This document shows positions 15,617 to 24,097 of a DNA stretch of 64,000 nucleotides, piece by piece; within the stretch, counting starts at the first letter, position 1, and each line of letters opens with the position of its first letter. The notes beneath the pieces were generated by a model that worked only from the letters and a program-made list of their open reading frames with translations, did not search any database and was not told the DNA's origin. This DNA comes from Alitiscatomonas aceti. Lineage in GTDB: Bacteria; Bacillota; Clostridia; Lachnospirales; Lachnospiraceae. A program made the translations under genes and the position numbers. The stretch covers positions 1 through 64,000 of the forward strand of contig NZ_JAOQJF010000006.1 of the NCBI RefSeq assembly GCF_025567195.1. The letters run 5' to 3'.

Positions 15617-16738
15617 TTATAATGTATATCTTTCGTTCTTTTCGATGACGATCTTCACGTCATCAGGCTGCCCGATGTATGTGGTATTGGCACGGATCGT
15701 ATCGCGGCTCTCCACAATGCAGTTCTCAATGACCGTATTGTCTCCAATATAAACGTCATTCATGATGATCGAGTTTTTGATCACACAGTTATTTCCGATA
15801 TATACCTTTTTAAACAGAACGGAATTTTCCACTGATCCGTTTAAGATACAGCCGCTGGAAACCAGGCTGTTCTTTACAACTGCACCCGGGTTATATTTTG
15901 CCGGAGGCAGATCGTCGATCTTGGAATAAATATCCGGATATTCCTTAAAGAAGTAGCTGCGGACCTCTGGCTTTAAGAAATCCATATTGGTCTGGTAATA
16001 GGCCTCCACGGAAGCGATGTTGCTCCAATATGTATCCAGCTTGTAGGCATAAATCCGTTTCAGATTCTTATAGCGTACCAGGATGTCCTGGACGAAGTCA
16101 TACCGGTCCTCGTTGGCGCAGCGCTCGATGAGCTCGATGAGCTGGCGGCGGCGGATCACGTAGATCCCGCAGGAGATGGTCGTGGAATCGTTGACCATGG
16201 GCTTCTCCTCAAATTCTGTGATGCGGCCGTCGGCGTTGGTCTTTACCATACCGAACCGGGTCACATCCACGTCTGCCGGCATATCCTTGCAGACCACTGT
16301 GATATCGGCCTTCTTTTCGATGTGGTATTCCAGCACCTTATTGTAATCCAGCTTATAGATCCCGTCGCCGGAGGCCAGTACCACATAGGGCTCGTGGCTT
16401 CTCTTCAGGAAATCCAGGTTCTGGTAAAGGGCGTCTGCGGTGCCGCGGTACCAGTCGCTGTGCTCTGCGGTGATGGTGGGGGTAAATACATACATGCCCC
16501 CCTGCTTTCTTCCGAAATCCCACCATTTGGAAGAGCTTAAATGCTCGTTTAAGGATCTGGAATTATACTGGGTCAGAACTGCAACACTCTGGATATGAGA
16601 GTTGCTCATATTGCTAAGAGCAAAGTCAACGCTCCGGAAGCTTCCGGCGATGGGCATTGCCGCGATCGCCCTTTTTCTGGAAAGCTCCCGCATCCGCTTG
16701 CTGTTGCCTCCCGCTAAAACAATACCGATTGCTCTCAT
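15617..16738 (-). CDS. glgD: GlgD subunit of glucose-1-phosphate adenylyltransferase
   Basis: A 373-residue nucleotidyltransferase-like protein with a left-handed beta-helix C-terminus (KKVYIGNNCVIKNSIIMNDV, YIGDNTVIENCIV). The N-terminal phosphate loop is degenerate, GGNSKRMRELSRKRAIAAMP, compared with the GlgC pattern, and many catalytic positions are replaced. In Bacillus-type pairs GlgD is the weakly active or inactive subunit that raises GlgC activity in making ADP-glucose for glycogen. Its start overlaps the glgC stop by 4 nt (ATGA), so the two are translationally coupled. Confidence 0.95.
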   Translation of the reverse strand: MRAIGIVLAGGNSKRMRELSRKRAIAAMPIAGSFRSVDFALSNMSNSHIQSVAVLTQYNSRSLNEHLSSSKWWDFGRKQGGMYVFTPTITAEHSDWYRGTADALYQNLDFLKRSHEPYVVLASGDGIYKLDYNKVLEYHIEKKADITVVCKDMPADVDVTRFGMVKTNADGRITEFEEKPMVNDSTTISCGIYVIRRRQLIELIERCANEDRYDFVQDILVRYKNLKRIYAYKLDTYWSNIASVEAYYQTNMDFLKPEVRSYFFKEYPDIYSKIDDLPPAKYNPGAVVKNSLVSSGCILNGSVENSVLFKKVYIGNNCVIKNSIIMNDVYIGDNTVIENCIVESRDTIRANTTYIGQPDDVKIVIEKNERYTL

Positions 16739-18009
16739 ACGTTTCCACCTGCCTTTACTATGTAGCCGCCGCTTTCAAGTTTGCCGTCCGGATAGTCCGA
16801 AGCTTCTGTCACACCGGAGATCGCTGTGTTCTTTCCGATCTCCACGCCCGCCGGGATCACTGAATGCTCTCCGACGGTCACCAGGTCGAACTGGTATACC
16901 TTGGGATCGTATTTGCTGGGCGCGTATTCTCCAACGCCAAGACGGGCGCCTGCGCCGATCCGCACGTCCTCGGCCACAATGGCCTTGTCCACCACGGCGT
17001 CTGCCTCGATCACGGAATCCTGCATAATGATGGAATCCCTGACCACAGCGCCCTTCTCGATCACAACGCCGGAGCCGATCACAGAGTTGACGACCTCTCC
17101 ATAGATCTCCGTTCCCTCTCCGATGATGCTCTTTCCTACCTTCGCTTCTGCGGAAATGAACTGGGGCGGGATCTTCTCACTCTTGGTATAGATCTTCCAG
17201 TACTCCTCATACAGATTGAATTCCGGAATAATGTCGATCAGTTCCATATTGGCTTCCCAGTAAGAGCCTAAGGTTCCCACATCCTTCCAGTAGCCGTTAT
17301 ACTCATATGCGAAGATCCGCCTGCCGTCGTTGTGGCAGTAGGGGATAATGTGCTTTCCGAAGTCACAGCCCGGCTCATCCTTTAATTTAATGAGCGCCTC
17401 TTTTAATACCTTCCAGCTGAAGATATAGATTCCCATGGAAGCCAGGTTGCTCCTGGGGTTTGCCGGCTTCTCCTCGAACTCCGTGATGCGGTTGGCATCA
17501 TCGGTGATCAGGATACCGAAACGGCTGGCCTCCTCCATGGGCACCGGCATGGCGGCGATGGTCACATCGGCGTTGTTGGCCTTGTGGTACTCCAACATCA
17601 CCTCATAGTCCATTTTGTAGATGTGGTCGCCGGACAGGATCAGAACGTATTCCGGATTATAGGATTCCATATACTCCAGGTTCTGGTAAATGGCGTTGGC
17701 GGTTCCCGTATACCAGTCGCTGCCCTTGCTTCTTTCATAGGGAGGAAGAACGGTCACACCGCCCACGTTCCGGTCCAGATCCCACGGGATACCAATTCCG
17801 ATATGCGTATTTAAACGCAATGGCTGGTACTGGGTCAGGACGCCGACTGTATCGACGCCAGAATTAATGCAGTTGCTGAGCGGAAAGTCGATGATCCGGT
17901 ACTTGCCGCCGAATGATACTGCCGGCTTTGCCACTTTTTGCGTTAAAACTCCAAGGCGGCTGCCCTGTCCTCCTGCCAACAGCATTGCTATCATTTCTTT
18001 TCTTACCAC
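16735..18009 (-). CDS. glgC: Glucose-1-phosphate adenylyltransferase GlgC
   Basis: A 424-residue catalytic subunit making ADP-glucose from glucose-1-phosphate and ATP, the first committed step of glycogen synthesis. Motifs seen: LLAGGQGSRLGVLTQKVAKP (nucleotide loop), FGGKYRIIDFPLSNCINSG, LSGDHIYKMDYEVML, EFEEKPANP, and a C-terminal beta-helix (VVIEKGAVVRDSIIMQDSVI). The likely start is GTG (MVRKEM) with AGAGGTG 6 nt upstream; an ATG five codons later is possible. It is first in the glgC-glgD operon, with a good promoter at 18068-18096. No other glycogen genes are in the window. Confidence 0.96.
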   Translation of the reverse strand: MVRKEMIAMLLAGGQGSRLGVLTQKVAKPAVSFGGKYRIIDFPLSNCINSGVDTVGVLTQYQPLRLNTHIGIGIPWDLDRNVGGVTVLPPYERSKGSDWYTGTANAIYQNLEYMESYNPEYVLILSGDHIYKMDYEVMLEYHKANNADVTIAAMPVPMEEASRFGILITDDANRITEFEEKPANPRSNLASMGIYIFSWKVLKEALIKLKDEPGCDFGKHIIPYCHNDGRRIFAYEYNGYWKDVGTLGSYWEANMELIDIIPEFNLYEEYWKIYTKSEKIPPQFISAEAKVGKSIIGEGTEIYGEVVNSVIGSGVVIEKGAVVRDSIIMQDSVIEADAVVDKAIVAEDVRIGAGARLGVGEYAPSKYDPKVYQFDLVTVGEHSVIPAGVEIGKNTAISGVTEASDYPDGKLESGGYIVKAGGNV

Positions 18010-18067
18010 GATATCACCTCTTGCTGTTTCATTTTGTCCATCTTTGGGTTAATTAAATGGTTCTTTT

Positions 18068-18096
18068 ATTATACCATATTTTTTAGAAAATGTGAA
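18068..18096 (-). promoter_or_regulatory. Sigma-A type promoter for glgCD
   Basis: On the minus strand TTCACA (18096-18091), a 17-nt spacer, and TATAAT (18073-18068), about 60 nt before the glgC start. The surrounding sequence is strongly AT-rich. Confidence 0.7.
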
Positions 18097-18250
18097 CAAA
18101 TTTTTCTCGAGTTAAACGTCATTTTTGTACATATTATGACATATTATAACATTTCCACAGGTTTCTTCCGATAACCGACAGTTCCCTCCCCATTCCGGGC
18201 CCATTCCAGAGCCGGACCGGCCGTTCCCGGCCAGCCATAAGAAACACTCT

Positions 18251-18328
18251 GCGCGAATTTCTCATGGTTCCCGCGGCAAGTGCCAGGGTCTCGTGCAGGC
18301 ACGGACTTTGGCCCTCTGCCCGCGAAAA
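18251..18328. repeat. Dispersed intergenic repeat, copy 2
   Basis: Begins CTGCGCGAATTTCTCATGG and carries GCACGGACTTTGGC and CTGCCC in the same order and spacing as 10705-10783. It sits between a terminator and the glg promoter region. The minus strand contains GTGCC...GGCAC and can fold, so a structured RNA or a mobile miniature element are both possible. Confidence 0.65.
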
Positions 18329-18352
18329 AAGAGGACCCGTCCGGGTCCTCTC
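18325..18352 (-). terminator. Terminator of the AbgA-like hydrolase operon
   Basis: GAGGACCCG (18331-18339) pairs with CGGGTCCTC (18342-18350); the minus strand then reads TTTTTTCG. It lies directly after the stop codon at 18361. Confidence 0.85.
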
Positions 18353-18360
18353 CGCATCCT

Positions 18361-19671
18361 TTATCCAAGGATATCGTATACAGTTCCGCAGAATACCTTC
18401 ACCGCATTGGGAAGCGCCTGCTCGTCAAAATCGAATCTCCGGTTATGGCCCGGCGCAGATTCCTTTGTGAGGATCCGCATAAAGGTGGCCTGACCGCCCT
18501 GCTCCTGTACCCGGCGCATCATGTAGGAAACGTCCTCGCTGCCACCGTTGCGGCTGCTGGTGGTCTCAGAAACCGGAAGATGCAGCTTCTCCTCGCATAC
18601 CCGTCTTACCCGGTCCATAAGGGCCTGGTCGCTGGTCAGGGAATACGCAGAGCCCATGACCTTCATCTCGCTGGTGCAGCCGTGCATCTTGGCCGCTCCC
18701 TCGATGATGTTCTTTGCATATTCTTCCATATACTGGTTGATCTCTGTGGTCTCTCCGCGGACCTCGATCTCCATCTTTGCCACATCCGCGATCACGTTCC
18801 GGCCGCTTCCAGCCACAACGGTTCCCACATTGATCCGGCTCATTCCAGCGGAGTTCCTCGGGATCCCGTACAGGTTTAAGATAGCCGTAGCCACAGCCGG
18901 CATTACGTTCTTGCCCTTCTCCGGGGATCCGCCTGCATGGGCAGAAACGCCGTGGAAGAAGACATCGTACTTGGTGGTGGCCAGAGAGCCATGGCTTCCC
19001 GGGATCACCACCGCCGGATCGTCGTCGGCCTTATCGGAAACGTGGGAGCCGATGAGATAATCCACGCCGTCCAGATGGCCGTTCTCCACGATGGATTTCG
19101 CACCGCGAACGCCTTCCTCCGCTGGCTGGAAGATCAGCTTCATGGTCCCGTGAAGGGAATCCTTAATGGACATCAGCACCTTCGCCACGCCCAGGCCGAT
19201 GGTGGCATGGCCGTCATGGCCGCAGGCATGCATAAAGCCCTCGTTGACGGAGCCGAAGCCCTCGCAGGCAGGCCGGTGGGATTTGTCCTTTTCCTCAAAT
19301 ACGCCCAGTGCGTCGATGTCGAAACGCATGGCTACTGTGGGGCCCTCTCCGCAGCGCAGGATACCGATCACTCCGGTCATACCGCCCTTTGTATATTTCA
19401 CAAACTCCGGGTCTGCCCCCTGGGCCACGGCTCTCTCGTACTGCTCCTCCAGCTCCTCATCCGACGGAACGCCCATTCTGGCATCTTTTTTGCAGACCTG
19501 GTCGCCCACTAAGACCTCATACCCCATCTCTGTCAGCTTTCTGGCAATGATGGAGGAGGTCCTCATCTCGAACCAGCCTTTTTCTGCGAACTTGTGGAAA
19601 TCGCGGCGCTGGGCTACCAGCTCCGGTGCGATCTCATCTGCCATTTTGGTGATCTGTTCATAAATGTCCAT
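18361..19671 (-). CDS. M20-family amidohydrolase, AbgA-like
   Basis: A 436-residue metallohydrolase resembling AbgA, the subunit that with AbgB cleaves p-aminobenzoyl-glutamate. Distinctive AbgA-like segments: RRDFHKFAEKGWFEMRTSSI, CKKDARMGVPSDEELEEQYE, VAMRFDIDALGVFEEKDKSH, MHACGHDGHATIGLGVAKVL (metal ligands), KLIFQPAEEGVRGAKSIVE, INVGTVVAGSGRNVIADVAK, and SEDVSYMMRRVQEQGGQ. The start at MDIYEQITKM has GGAGG 8 nt upstream. It follows the serine hydrolase gene with a 16-nt gap and ends at a terminator. No AbgB-like gene is adjacent; the AbgB-like gene of this window is at 60883. Whether it works alone or on another N-acyl amino acid is unknown. Confidence 0.85.
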   Translation of the reverse strand: MDIYEQITKMADEIAPELVAQRRDFHKFAEKGWFEMRTSSIIARKLTEMGYEVLVGDQVCKKDARMGVPSDEELEEQYERAVAQGADPEFVKYTKGGMTGVIGILRCGEGPTVAMRFDIDALGVFEEKDKSHRPACEGFGSVNEGFMHACGHDGHATIGLGVAKVLMSIKDSLHGTMKLIFQPAEEGVRGAKSIVENGHLDGVDYLIGSHVSDKADDDPAVVIPGSHGSLATTKYDVFFHGVSAHAGGSPEKGKNVMPAVATAILNLYGIPRNSAGMSRINVGTVVAGSGRNVIADVAKMEIEVRGETTEINQYMEEYAKNIIEGAAKMHGCTSEMKVMGSAYSLTSDQALMDRVRRVCEEKLHLPVSETTSSRNGGSEDVSYMMRRVQEQGGQATFMRILTKESAPGHNRRFDFDEQALPNAVKVFCGTVYDILG

Positions 19672-19687
19672 GCTGAATACCTCCATT

Positions 19688-21094
19688 TTATTTTCTCGGC
19701 AGCATCCGTCCGCCAAAACCGATGGCAAACACTCCGCCGTTTTCATCCTTAAAGAGCTTCAGATACGCGTCCTTTGCATAGCCGCGGATGATCCCCAGGT
19801 TTTCCTGGACCATGACCAGATTTTTCTCTCTGCCCTCTACCACTGCCAGAACTCCGTCTCCGTTCTCCCGGATCTCCACCTCGGAGTCTTCGCTGGAAAG
19901 GTAGCAGCCCACTGCGGCCTTTCTGGTCTTTTCTGACCATGGATTTTCCTGGTAAAGTCCCCGGTCCTCCAGCGGATTCCGGCCATGGTACATACGCATG
20001 GCCGCATCGGCAATGGCGCTCACCGGTACGTCGGAGGTGTTGCAGAGAACGATGACTCCGCAGCCGGCGTCGTAGGACCAGGACATGTTGGAGGAAACGC
20101 CCGTAAGGCTTCCCCCGTGCTCCACCACGGTCACATCGTCGATCTTCTTTGTGGCCAGTCCAAAGCAGTACCAGCTCTCCGGGCGGTACTCCATGCGCGG
20201 ACGGCACATGGACCGGATGCCTTCCATTGAAAGGATACGGCCGCCGTCTGGGGTCTTTCCATGGTTCAGATACATATACAGGATCTTCTTCATGTCGGAA
20301 ATGGTGGACTTCATGGATCCGGCCCCGCCCAGAACAAAGGCGTTGTCGTAATAGTCCTTGCAGCCGGTCATGACGCCATTCTCCTTCTTATATAATACGG
20401 CGCTGTTTTCATCCAGTCTGGGCCGCAGGTAATCGCAGCCGCTGCGCTCCATTTCCAGAGGATCCAGGATATTCTTTTTCACATAGTCTGCAAAGGAAGC
20501 CTCTCCTCCGACCCGGCGGACGATCTCAGAAAGGAGGCCATAGCCGTCGTTGCAGTAGCTCATGTATTCGCCCGGTCTTCCAATGAGACCGTGGCCCGGA
20601 GTCTGGGCGTCCAGCTGCTCCGCCACTGCCTTTGCTCCTGCCTCCGCTAACTTCACGCTGTAACCCAGGTCGCCCTCTGTCTCCTCGGAGATCCCCAGCT
20701 TCTCTGCGATCTCCTTTACCACAGTCCGGTGTACCGGATAAAAGCCGCCGCTGTGGCTTAAGAAATGACGGATCCGTACCGGCTCCTGGTTCTTATTGGT
20801 AAACTCCGGTATGTACCGGCTCACAGGATCGTCCAGGTCCAGAAGGCCCCTTTCTGCCAGCTGCATGATGGACAAGGCCACAAAGGACTTTGTCACAGAT
20901 GCCAGACCAAAGATCGTATTTTCGTCCATGGGCAGCTTCTGCTCCGTATCCCTGTACCCGAAGTACTGTTCATACTGGGTCTTTCCCTCTTCATCCACAA
21001 TGGCAACGGCAATGCCCGCTGCGTTTCCCTGTATCTGGATCTGCTTTACAAGCTCCTCAAACAGGGCCTGGTTGGCCGCGTTGATTCGATTCAT
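19688..21094 (-). CDS. Serine beta-lactamase/DD-peptidase-like hydrolase
   Basis: A 468-residue protein of the class C beta-lactamase / D-Ala-D-Ala carboxypeptidase superfamily. Active-site motifs are SVTK (Ser66-Lys69, in ASVTKSFVALSIMQ), YCN in EYMSYCNDGYGLLSE, and HGG in VVEHGGSLTGVSS. There is no signal peptide, so it is probably cytoplasmic, as in esterase, D-aminopeptidase or amidase members of the family. An extra C-terminal domain of about 100 residues resembles a lipocalin-like beta region (LSSEDSEVEIRENGDGVLAV). The start is at MNRINAANQA with GGGAGGG upstream. It is followed within 16 nt by the AbgA-like gene, suggesting joint action on a peptide-like amide. Confidence 0.82.
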   Translation of the reverse strand: MNRINAANQALFEELVKQIQIQGNAAGIAVAIVDEEGKTQYEQYFGYRDTEQKLPMDENTIFGLASVTKSFVALSIMQLAERGLLDLDDPVSRYIPEFTNKNQEPVRIRHFLSHSGGFYPVHRTVVKEIAEKLGISEETEGDLGYSVKLAEAGAKAVAEQLDAQTPGHGLIGRPGEYMSYCNDGYGLLSEIVRRVGGEASFADYVKKNILDPLEMERSGCDYLRPRLDENSAVLYKKENGVMTGCKDYYDNAFVLGGAGSMKSTISDMKKILYMYLNHGKTPDGGRILSMEGIRSMCRPRMEYRPESWYCFGLATKKIDDVTVVEHGGSLTGVSSNMSWSYDAGCGVIVLCNTSDVPVSAIADAAMRMYHGRNPLEDRGLYQENPWSEKTRKAAVGCYLSSEDSEVEIRENGDGVLAVVEGREKNLVMVQENLGIIRGYAKDAYLKLFKDENGGVFAIGFGGRMLPRK

Positions 21095-21205
21095 GTGTAA
21101 TCCCTCCCAATGATGTCGCTTGATTCCCTTATTATAACATATTTTTTCTAACAAAAATATACCTGAAAAAAGAAACGTATAAAAATTTTGTACAAAATAA
21201 AAAGC

Positions 21206-21255
21206 AAAAAGGAGACGGCGCCAAGTGGAGTGAGAGAGTTTTTGCAGCCGTCTCC
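21206..21255 (-). terminator. Terminator downstream of the CapA-like gene
   Basis: Perfect arms GGAGACGGC (21211-21219) and GCCGTCTCC (21247-21255); the minus strand continues TTTTTGCTTTTTATTTTG. It separates the M20-CapA unit from the serine hydrolase unit. Confidence 0.75.
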
Positions 21256-21271
21256 AGAATCTGTCAATGCA

Positions 21272-22570
21272 TTATTTCAGTCGGATATAACCTACGCCAT
21301 CCCGGATCTCCATGGCGGTTCCGTAGGGAGCCGAAAGCTCCGCCAGATACTCCAGGACCTTTTCGTCTCCAGTCATTACCGGCACGCCCTTCTGGGAGCG
21401 TACCCGCTCCATACCCAGGGAAATGGGGTACAGGCGGATCTCCGTGGTCTTCCCATCTTCCATGTCCCAGGCAGCCATAACAGAAAACCAGATCTCCGGC
21501 AGGACTCCGTACCCCACGGTTCCCATCTTGCTCCGGTCATCCATATATGCCCCCACCTTTGTATCCAGGGGAAGCTTCTTATTTAAATACGCATCATAAG
21601 GCTGGAGATCCACGGTCTCCGTTTCAAACAGGAAATTCCCCAGGCTGTAAAAAATGGGTTTCCCCTTATAGATCTCGATCCCCCGAAGCTCATGAGGACC
21701 ATGGCCGATGATAACATCTGCACCAGCATCCACACAGCGTCTGGCAAAGGTCTCCAGGAACATGGCCGGGACCTTTGTATCGCCCGCATCGGTCTCATGG
21801 GCATGGATGCTCACAAGCACCACATCCGCCTGCTTTCCGGCTTCCTGGATCTCTCCCTCGATCCGGGTCATATCCGTTTCGTTGGGAATGCTCTCGATCC
21901 AGTTCTTTTCATCCAGCTTGAATTTATACTTTCCAAACAGGAAGGTCCCCTCCGGCGGCGGATTTTTATATCCATTTTTCACAGAATTCTCCATGGATGC
22001 GTTGACCTTTGTAAGAGCCGCCAGGCCTGCAACCTGGTCATAATACTCCTGGGTCACATGATAAACGGTCTCGAAGCGCAGAGGATTCAGTCCCGGACGG
22101 CCGCACATATCTGCGCTCTGGCCGCCTGCCATACCAGATTCATGGAAGGACGAGGTGACGCCGATCATGGCCACTCTGGCCTTCTTTGTTTCCAGATAGC
22201 ACGGTCTGGACGCATCTCCCAGGTTCTTTCCCGTTCCGGCAAAGATCATATCCCGTTCCCGTAAATGCTCGATGGTGGCCAGAACGCCGCCATGGCTGTA
22301 ATCATGGGAGTGATTGTTGGCTGTATTGTAAAGGTTAAACCCAAAGGACTTCATATCGTCCAGGGTCCTGGGATCCGCCATGGCCCAGGTGCCGCCGGAA
22401 AAGGCGGCCGGATACCCCTCATGGTCATGGAAGGTCATCTCCAGATTGGAAAATTTCACATCGTGCTGCATGATGCAGTCCCGGACGGCCTCGAACCCCT
22501 CATATCCGCCCTCCGGGAACCGGCGCGTGATAAATGCGTCTCCAGTGGCAATAAAGCTTGTCTTTTTCAT
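21272..22570 (-). CDS. CapA-family (PGA_cap) metallophosphatase-like protein
   Basis: A 432-residue protein with the CapA fold: FIATGDAFITRRFPEGGYEG, FSNLEMTFHDHEG (family NLE), NTANNHSHDYSHGGVLATIE (NNH.DYG-like), VLVSIHAHETDAG, and VIIGHGPHELRGIEIYKGKP with YSLGNFLFE. CapA proteins were first linked to poly-gamma-glutamate capsule synthesis or export and have a calcineurin-like core; many clostridial homologs have no capsule context. No signal peptide or membrane helix is visible here, so a cytoplasmic enzyme is more likely. It lies 23 nt after an M20 hydrolase gene in a catabolic neighbourhood, which argues for a role in amide or glutamyl-compound metabolism. Confidence 0.85.
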   Translation of the reverse strand: MKKTSFIATGDAFITRRFPEGGYEGFEAVRDCIMQHDVKFSNLEMTFHDHEGYPAAFSGGTWAMADPRTLDDMKSFGFNLYNTANNHSHDYSHGGVLATIEHLRERDMIFAGTGKNLGDASRPCYLETKKARVAMIGVTSSFHESGMAGGQSADMCGRPGLNPLRFETVYHVTQEYYDQVAGLAALTKVNASMENSVKNGYKNPPPEGTFLFGKYKFKLDEKNWIESIPNETDMTRIEGEIQEAGKQADVVLVSIHAHETDAGDTKVPAMFLETFARRCVDAGADVIIGHGPHELRGIEIYKGKPIFYSLGNFLFETETVDLQPYDAYLNKKLPLDTKVGAYMDDRSKMGTVGYGVLPEIWFSVMAAWDMEDGKTTEIRLYPISLGMERVRSQKGVPVMTGDEKVLEYLAELSAPYGTAMEIRDGVGYIRLK

Positions 22571-22593
22571 AAGATCCTTGTCCTCTTTTCCGA

Positions 22594-23868
22594 CTATTTT
22601 TCTGCTCCGATGCCTGTGATGGAATCAAACTCCCCATCAATGCCTGCTGCCATCATCAGTACCATGAATGCCTGCTGGATCGCCTTATAAGAACCAGTGA
22701 TCGGGAACTTTTCATGGATGCTGTGGTTCATGATATTCTTGGAATTTTCATCCGGAGCATAGGCTCGGCCCATGCAAAGCGCCGGAAGGCCTTTGGCAAC
22801 GGCTACGTTGGCGTTGGTGCAGCCGCCTCTGTGGATCACCGGCTCAACGCCCAGATGGCTCAGGCCCATGTATGCAGTTTCTACCAGAGGAGCATGCATG
22901 TCCTGGGTTCCTCCCGGTACGCTGCTGATGAGCTTTTTATCCCAGGTGATTGTATCCTGGCCCCATTTTGCGGTCTCCTCCTGGCAGGCCTCTTCAATGG
23001 CGTTGAAGATATTGGTCCTTAATTTCGCCAGCTCCTCCTGGGAATTGGACCGGAAGTTGAATTTGATCGTGGCCTTGGGCGCGATCGCATGGACGCCTGC
23101 GTCGTTTCCGCCATGGAAGTTTGACACACAGAAGCTGGTCTTAGGATCCGACGGAACCACAAAATCAGCAATCTTTGCCACTGCTCTTGCAGCTGCATGG
23201 ACCGGCTGGGCCATCTTTCCGAAGCAGCCAAAGGCATGGCCGCCGATTCCGTAAAAGTTTACCTCGTACGTCTCGCCGCCGGTGGCCTCGAACACCAGAA
23301 GGCTCATGTCGTTGTTGTCCAGGCTGAGGGAAATGTCGATGTCATCATTATCTGCAAGGAAATCCTTCATTCCGCCAAGACCGCCCATTCCCTCTTCCCG
23401 GGTGGTTCCCACAAATACGATATCTCCGGCAGTCTGGATCCCTGTTTTATTGAGGGTACGGATCAGGCACAGGAGCATAGCCAGCGCTCTTGTATCATCG
23501 CCGATCCCGGGAGCATACAGAAAGCCGTCCTTTTCCTCCACGCCTTTCACAGTCCCAAAGGGGAATACGGTATCCATATGGCCCTCGATCAGCACCTTCG
23601 GCCCCTTTCCTGTTCCGCGGCGGATGCCGATCACATTGCCGCCCCGGTCTGTGTGGACGTCCTCCAGTCCCAGCGCCTTGAATTTCTCAGCGAATACCTT
23701 GGCGCGGTTTTCCTCATGGCCGGTGGGAGCCTCGATGAGCACCAGCTCCTTCTGCTCCTCAATGGCCTCCGGCTGATTGGCCTCGATGAAGGCCAGCGCT
23801 TCCTTTACGCTGGCAAGCCCCAGCATTTTTTCAAACTGGGATCTGGTATGGTCTGATACCTGATACAT
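22594..23868 (-). CDS. M20-family metallopeptidase (peptidase T / CPG2-like)
   Basis: A 424-residue co-catalytic zinc hydrolase. Motifs: VLIEGHMDTVFPFGTVKG (His-x-Asp ligand), YAPGIGDDTRALAMLLCLIR (bridging Asp), VFVGTTREEGMGGLGGMKDF (catalytic Glu pair), and FYGIGGHAFGCFGKMAQPVH in the dimerisation domain. The C-terminal histidine is in NIMNHSIHEKFPI. This pattern matches M20 peptidases that remove amino acids from small peptides or acyl-amino acids, rather than the AbgA/AbgB type. The ATG is preceded by GGAGG about 11 nt upstream. It is followed by the CapA-like gene; a large folded element precedes it at 23921-23992. Confidence 0.88.
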   Translation of the reverse strand: MYQVSDHTRSQFEKMLGLASVKEALAFIEANQPEAIEEQKELVLIEAPTGHEENRAKVFAEKFKALGLEDVHTDRGGNVIGIRRGTGKGPKVLIEGHMDTVFPFGTVKGVEEKDGFLYAPGIGDDTRALAMLLCLIRTLNKTGIQTAGDIVFVGTTREEGMGGLGGMKDFLADNDDIDISLSLDNNDMSLLVFEATGGETYEVNFYGIGGHAFGCFGKMAQPVHAAARAVAKIADFVVPSDPKTSFCVSNFHGGNDAGVHAIAPKATIKFNFRSNSQEELAKLRTNIFNAIEEACQEETAKWGQDTITWDKKLISSVPGGTQDMHAPLVETAYMGLSHLGVEPVIHRGGCTNANVAVAKGLPALCMGRAYAPDENSKNIMNHSIHEKFPITGSYKAIQQAFMVLMMAAGIDGEFDSITGIGAEK

Positions 23869-23920
23869 GGTGTAAGCCCTCCTATAAATATTTTTCCCAT
23901 AAAGACCTTCTAAAACAAAA

Positions 23921-23992
23921 AAGCGCCCTTTTTAAGGGGGCATCCAAAAACACCCCGGCCATCCTGCTGGTCCTATCCTTAAAAAAGCGCTT
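23921..23992 (-). ncRNA. Folded leader/terminator-like RNA element
   Basis: On the minus strand AAGCGCTTTTTTAAGG pairs with CCTTAAAAAGGGCGCTT to close a domain that contains two small hairpins (GGACCA...TGGCC and GGGGTG...GCCCC). TTTTTTG follows. It lies between the LysR stop and the M20 start at 23868. It can be read as an elaborate terminator or as a three-way-junction regulatory leader for the M20-CapA unit. It does not match riboswitch classes I know by eye. Confidence 0.4.
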
Positions 23993-24097
23993 CTAACTAT
24001 CCTCATTATAGGTTTAAACCTCCTGGATGTCCAATAATTTTTGAGAATAAGATCCATTCGTTTCTCGAATACTATCGGACATTTGGGAATATTTAAA

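Noticed and set aside
18144..18368. A 74-codon minus-strand frame across the dispersed repeat
   Set aside because: The frame is not kept in the other repeat copy and has no RBS; the region contains a terminator.
23921..23992. Interpretation as a known riboswitch (guanidine classes, T-box)
   Set aside because: The loops lack the ACGR/GGACG-type motifs and there is no T-box antiterminator sequence; only the generic fold is supported.
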